From contig JAFADT010000001.1 of assembly GCA_023424585.1 (NCBI GenBank), positions 1 to 5,131 on the forward strand: a DNA stretch of 5,131 bases, read 5' to 3'. Position numbers and translations under genes: made by a program. Numbering within the stretch: the first letter of the stretch is position 1; each line of letters starts with the position of its first letter. Origin of the DNA: Pseudomonadota bacterium (GTDB lineage: Bacteria > Myxococcota > Myxococcia > Myxococcales > Myxococcaceae). Positions 4,785 through 5,131 of the stretch are shown here, piece after piece. Under the pieces are notes generated by a model. The model was given only the letters and a program-made list of their open reading frames with translations. It was not told where the DNA came from and did no database searches.

Positions 4785-5131
4785 CGCGCGACGCGCTCGA
4801 TGGCCTCCACCGCCGCGTGGACGCCGTTGACCCAGGCCGCGGGCCGAGCACGCGGCCCCGCCTGGAGCAGGGACGCGACCCTCGCCTCCAGCGCAGCCGC
4901 GTCCTCCACCCGCTCCGCCTCCGTCAGCCGCAGGGCCTGCCGGTCATAGAGCCGGGGCCACGCCCGGGCCACCAGCGGCGTCCCGGTGGCCCGGGCCTCC
5001 TGCACGGTGTTGTAGCCGCCAGCGCCCACCAGCACGTCCACGCCCCGCATCACCTCCAGCGCGGGCCAGACCGCCCGCCCGGAGCCCCGCGCCGTCGGGA
5101 CGAGCCACCGCACCGCCGCCCGCCCCTCGAA
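4781..5131 (-). CDS. GT-B-fold glycosyltransferase, MurG/GT28-like (partial, C-terminal end)
   Basis: The last 116 residues of a gene entering from the right edge; the frame is open to 5131 (first visible residues FEGRAAVRWLVP), so the start lies outside and the GTG at 5113 is an internal Val codon. The fragment carries the C-terminal nucleotide-sugar-binding half of a GT-B glycosyltransferase: VMRGVDVLVGAGGYNTVQEA (visible residues 27-46), then TGTPLVARAWPRLYDRQALR (49-68). This GGYNTxxE, GxPxV, DxQxxR layout corresponds to the GGxxTxxE, GxPxxxxP, xDQxxN/R region of MurG and related GT28 enzymes that contact the UDP-sugar. The end is helical, as expected for the closing C-terminal helices. 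MurG itself is not claimed: the sequence is too divergent, and a polysaccharide or lipid glycosyltransferase is as likely. It converges with the 128-residue gene, their stops sharing CTAG. Confidence 0.75.
   Translation of the reverse strand, partial: FEGRAAVRWLVPTARGSGRAVWPALEVMRGVDVLVGAGGYNTVQEARATGTPLVARAWPRLYDRQALRLTEAERVEDAAALEARVASLLQAGPRARPAAWVNGVHAAVEAIERVAR

Overview
The window is GC-rich DNA (G/C at most third codon positions) holding compact genes on both strands. Lipoproteins with LxGC lipoboxes, a single-domain receiver, a transmembrane histidine kinase and a small XRE regulator in one stretch suggest a myxobacterium of the Myxococcus/Corallococcus kind. That assignment is inferred from style and protein resemblance, not from a marker gene.

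Layout, left to right: (1) a minus-strand lipoprotein with an SGNH/GDSL-hydrolase-like domain, its C-terminal part cut off by the left edge (1-867); (2) a divergent intergenic region (868-1125) with a plausible sigma70-type promoter for the next gene; (3) a 109-residue XRE-type helix-turn-helix regulator on plus (1126-1455); (4) a 121-residue receiver-only response regulator on plus (1539-1904); (5) an envelope lipoprotein on minus (1916-2524), converging on the receiver with 11 bp between stops; (6) a 496-residue membrane histidine kinase on minus (2627-4117), possibly preceded by a 15-codon leader ORF whose stop overlaps the kinase start; (7) a divergent intergenic region (4118-4397) with several dyad symmetries; (8) a 128-residue protein of unknown function on plus (4398-4784); (9) the C-terminal end of a GT-B-fold, MurG-like glycosyltransferase on minus (4781-5131), whose stop codon shares a CTAG tetranucleotide with the stop of gene 8.

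Functionally this is a small signalling and cell-envelope neighbourhood. The kinase has every catalytic box but no fused receiver, and the receiver has an intact phosphorylation site but no output domain. They could be partners in a split phosphorelay, though they are on opposite strands and separated by a lipoprotein gene. Kinase and lipoprotein (5) lie in the same direction 102 bp apart and may be co-transcribed. No mobile element, CRISPR array, rRNA or tRNA was seen. I found no clearly new multi-gene system. The most testable unusual points are two near-identical 11-bp dyads (TTCCYGRGGAA) in the two divergent intergenic regions, the coupled leader ORF before the kinase, and a recently duplicated linker repeat in the first lipoprotein.
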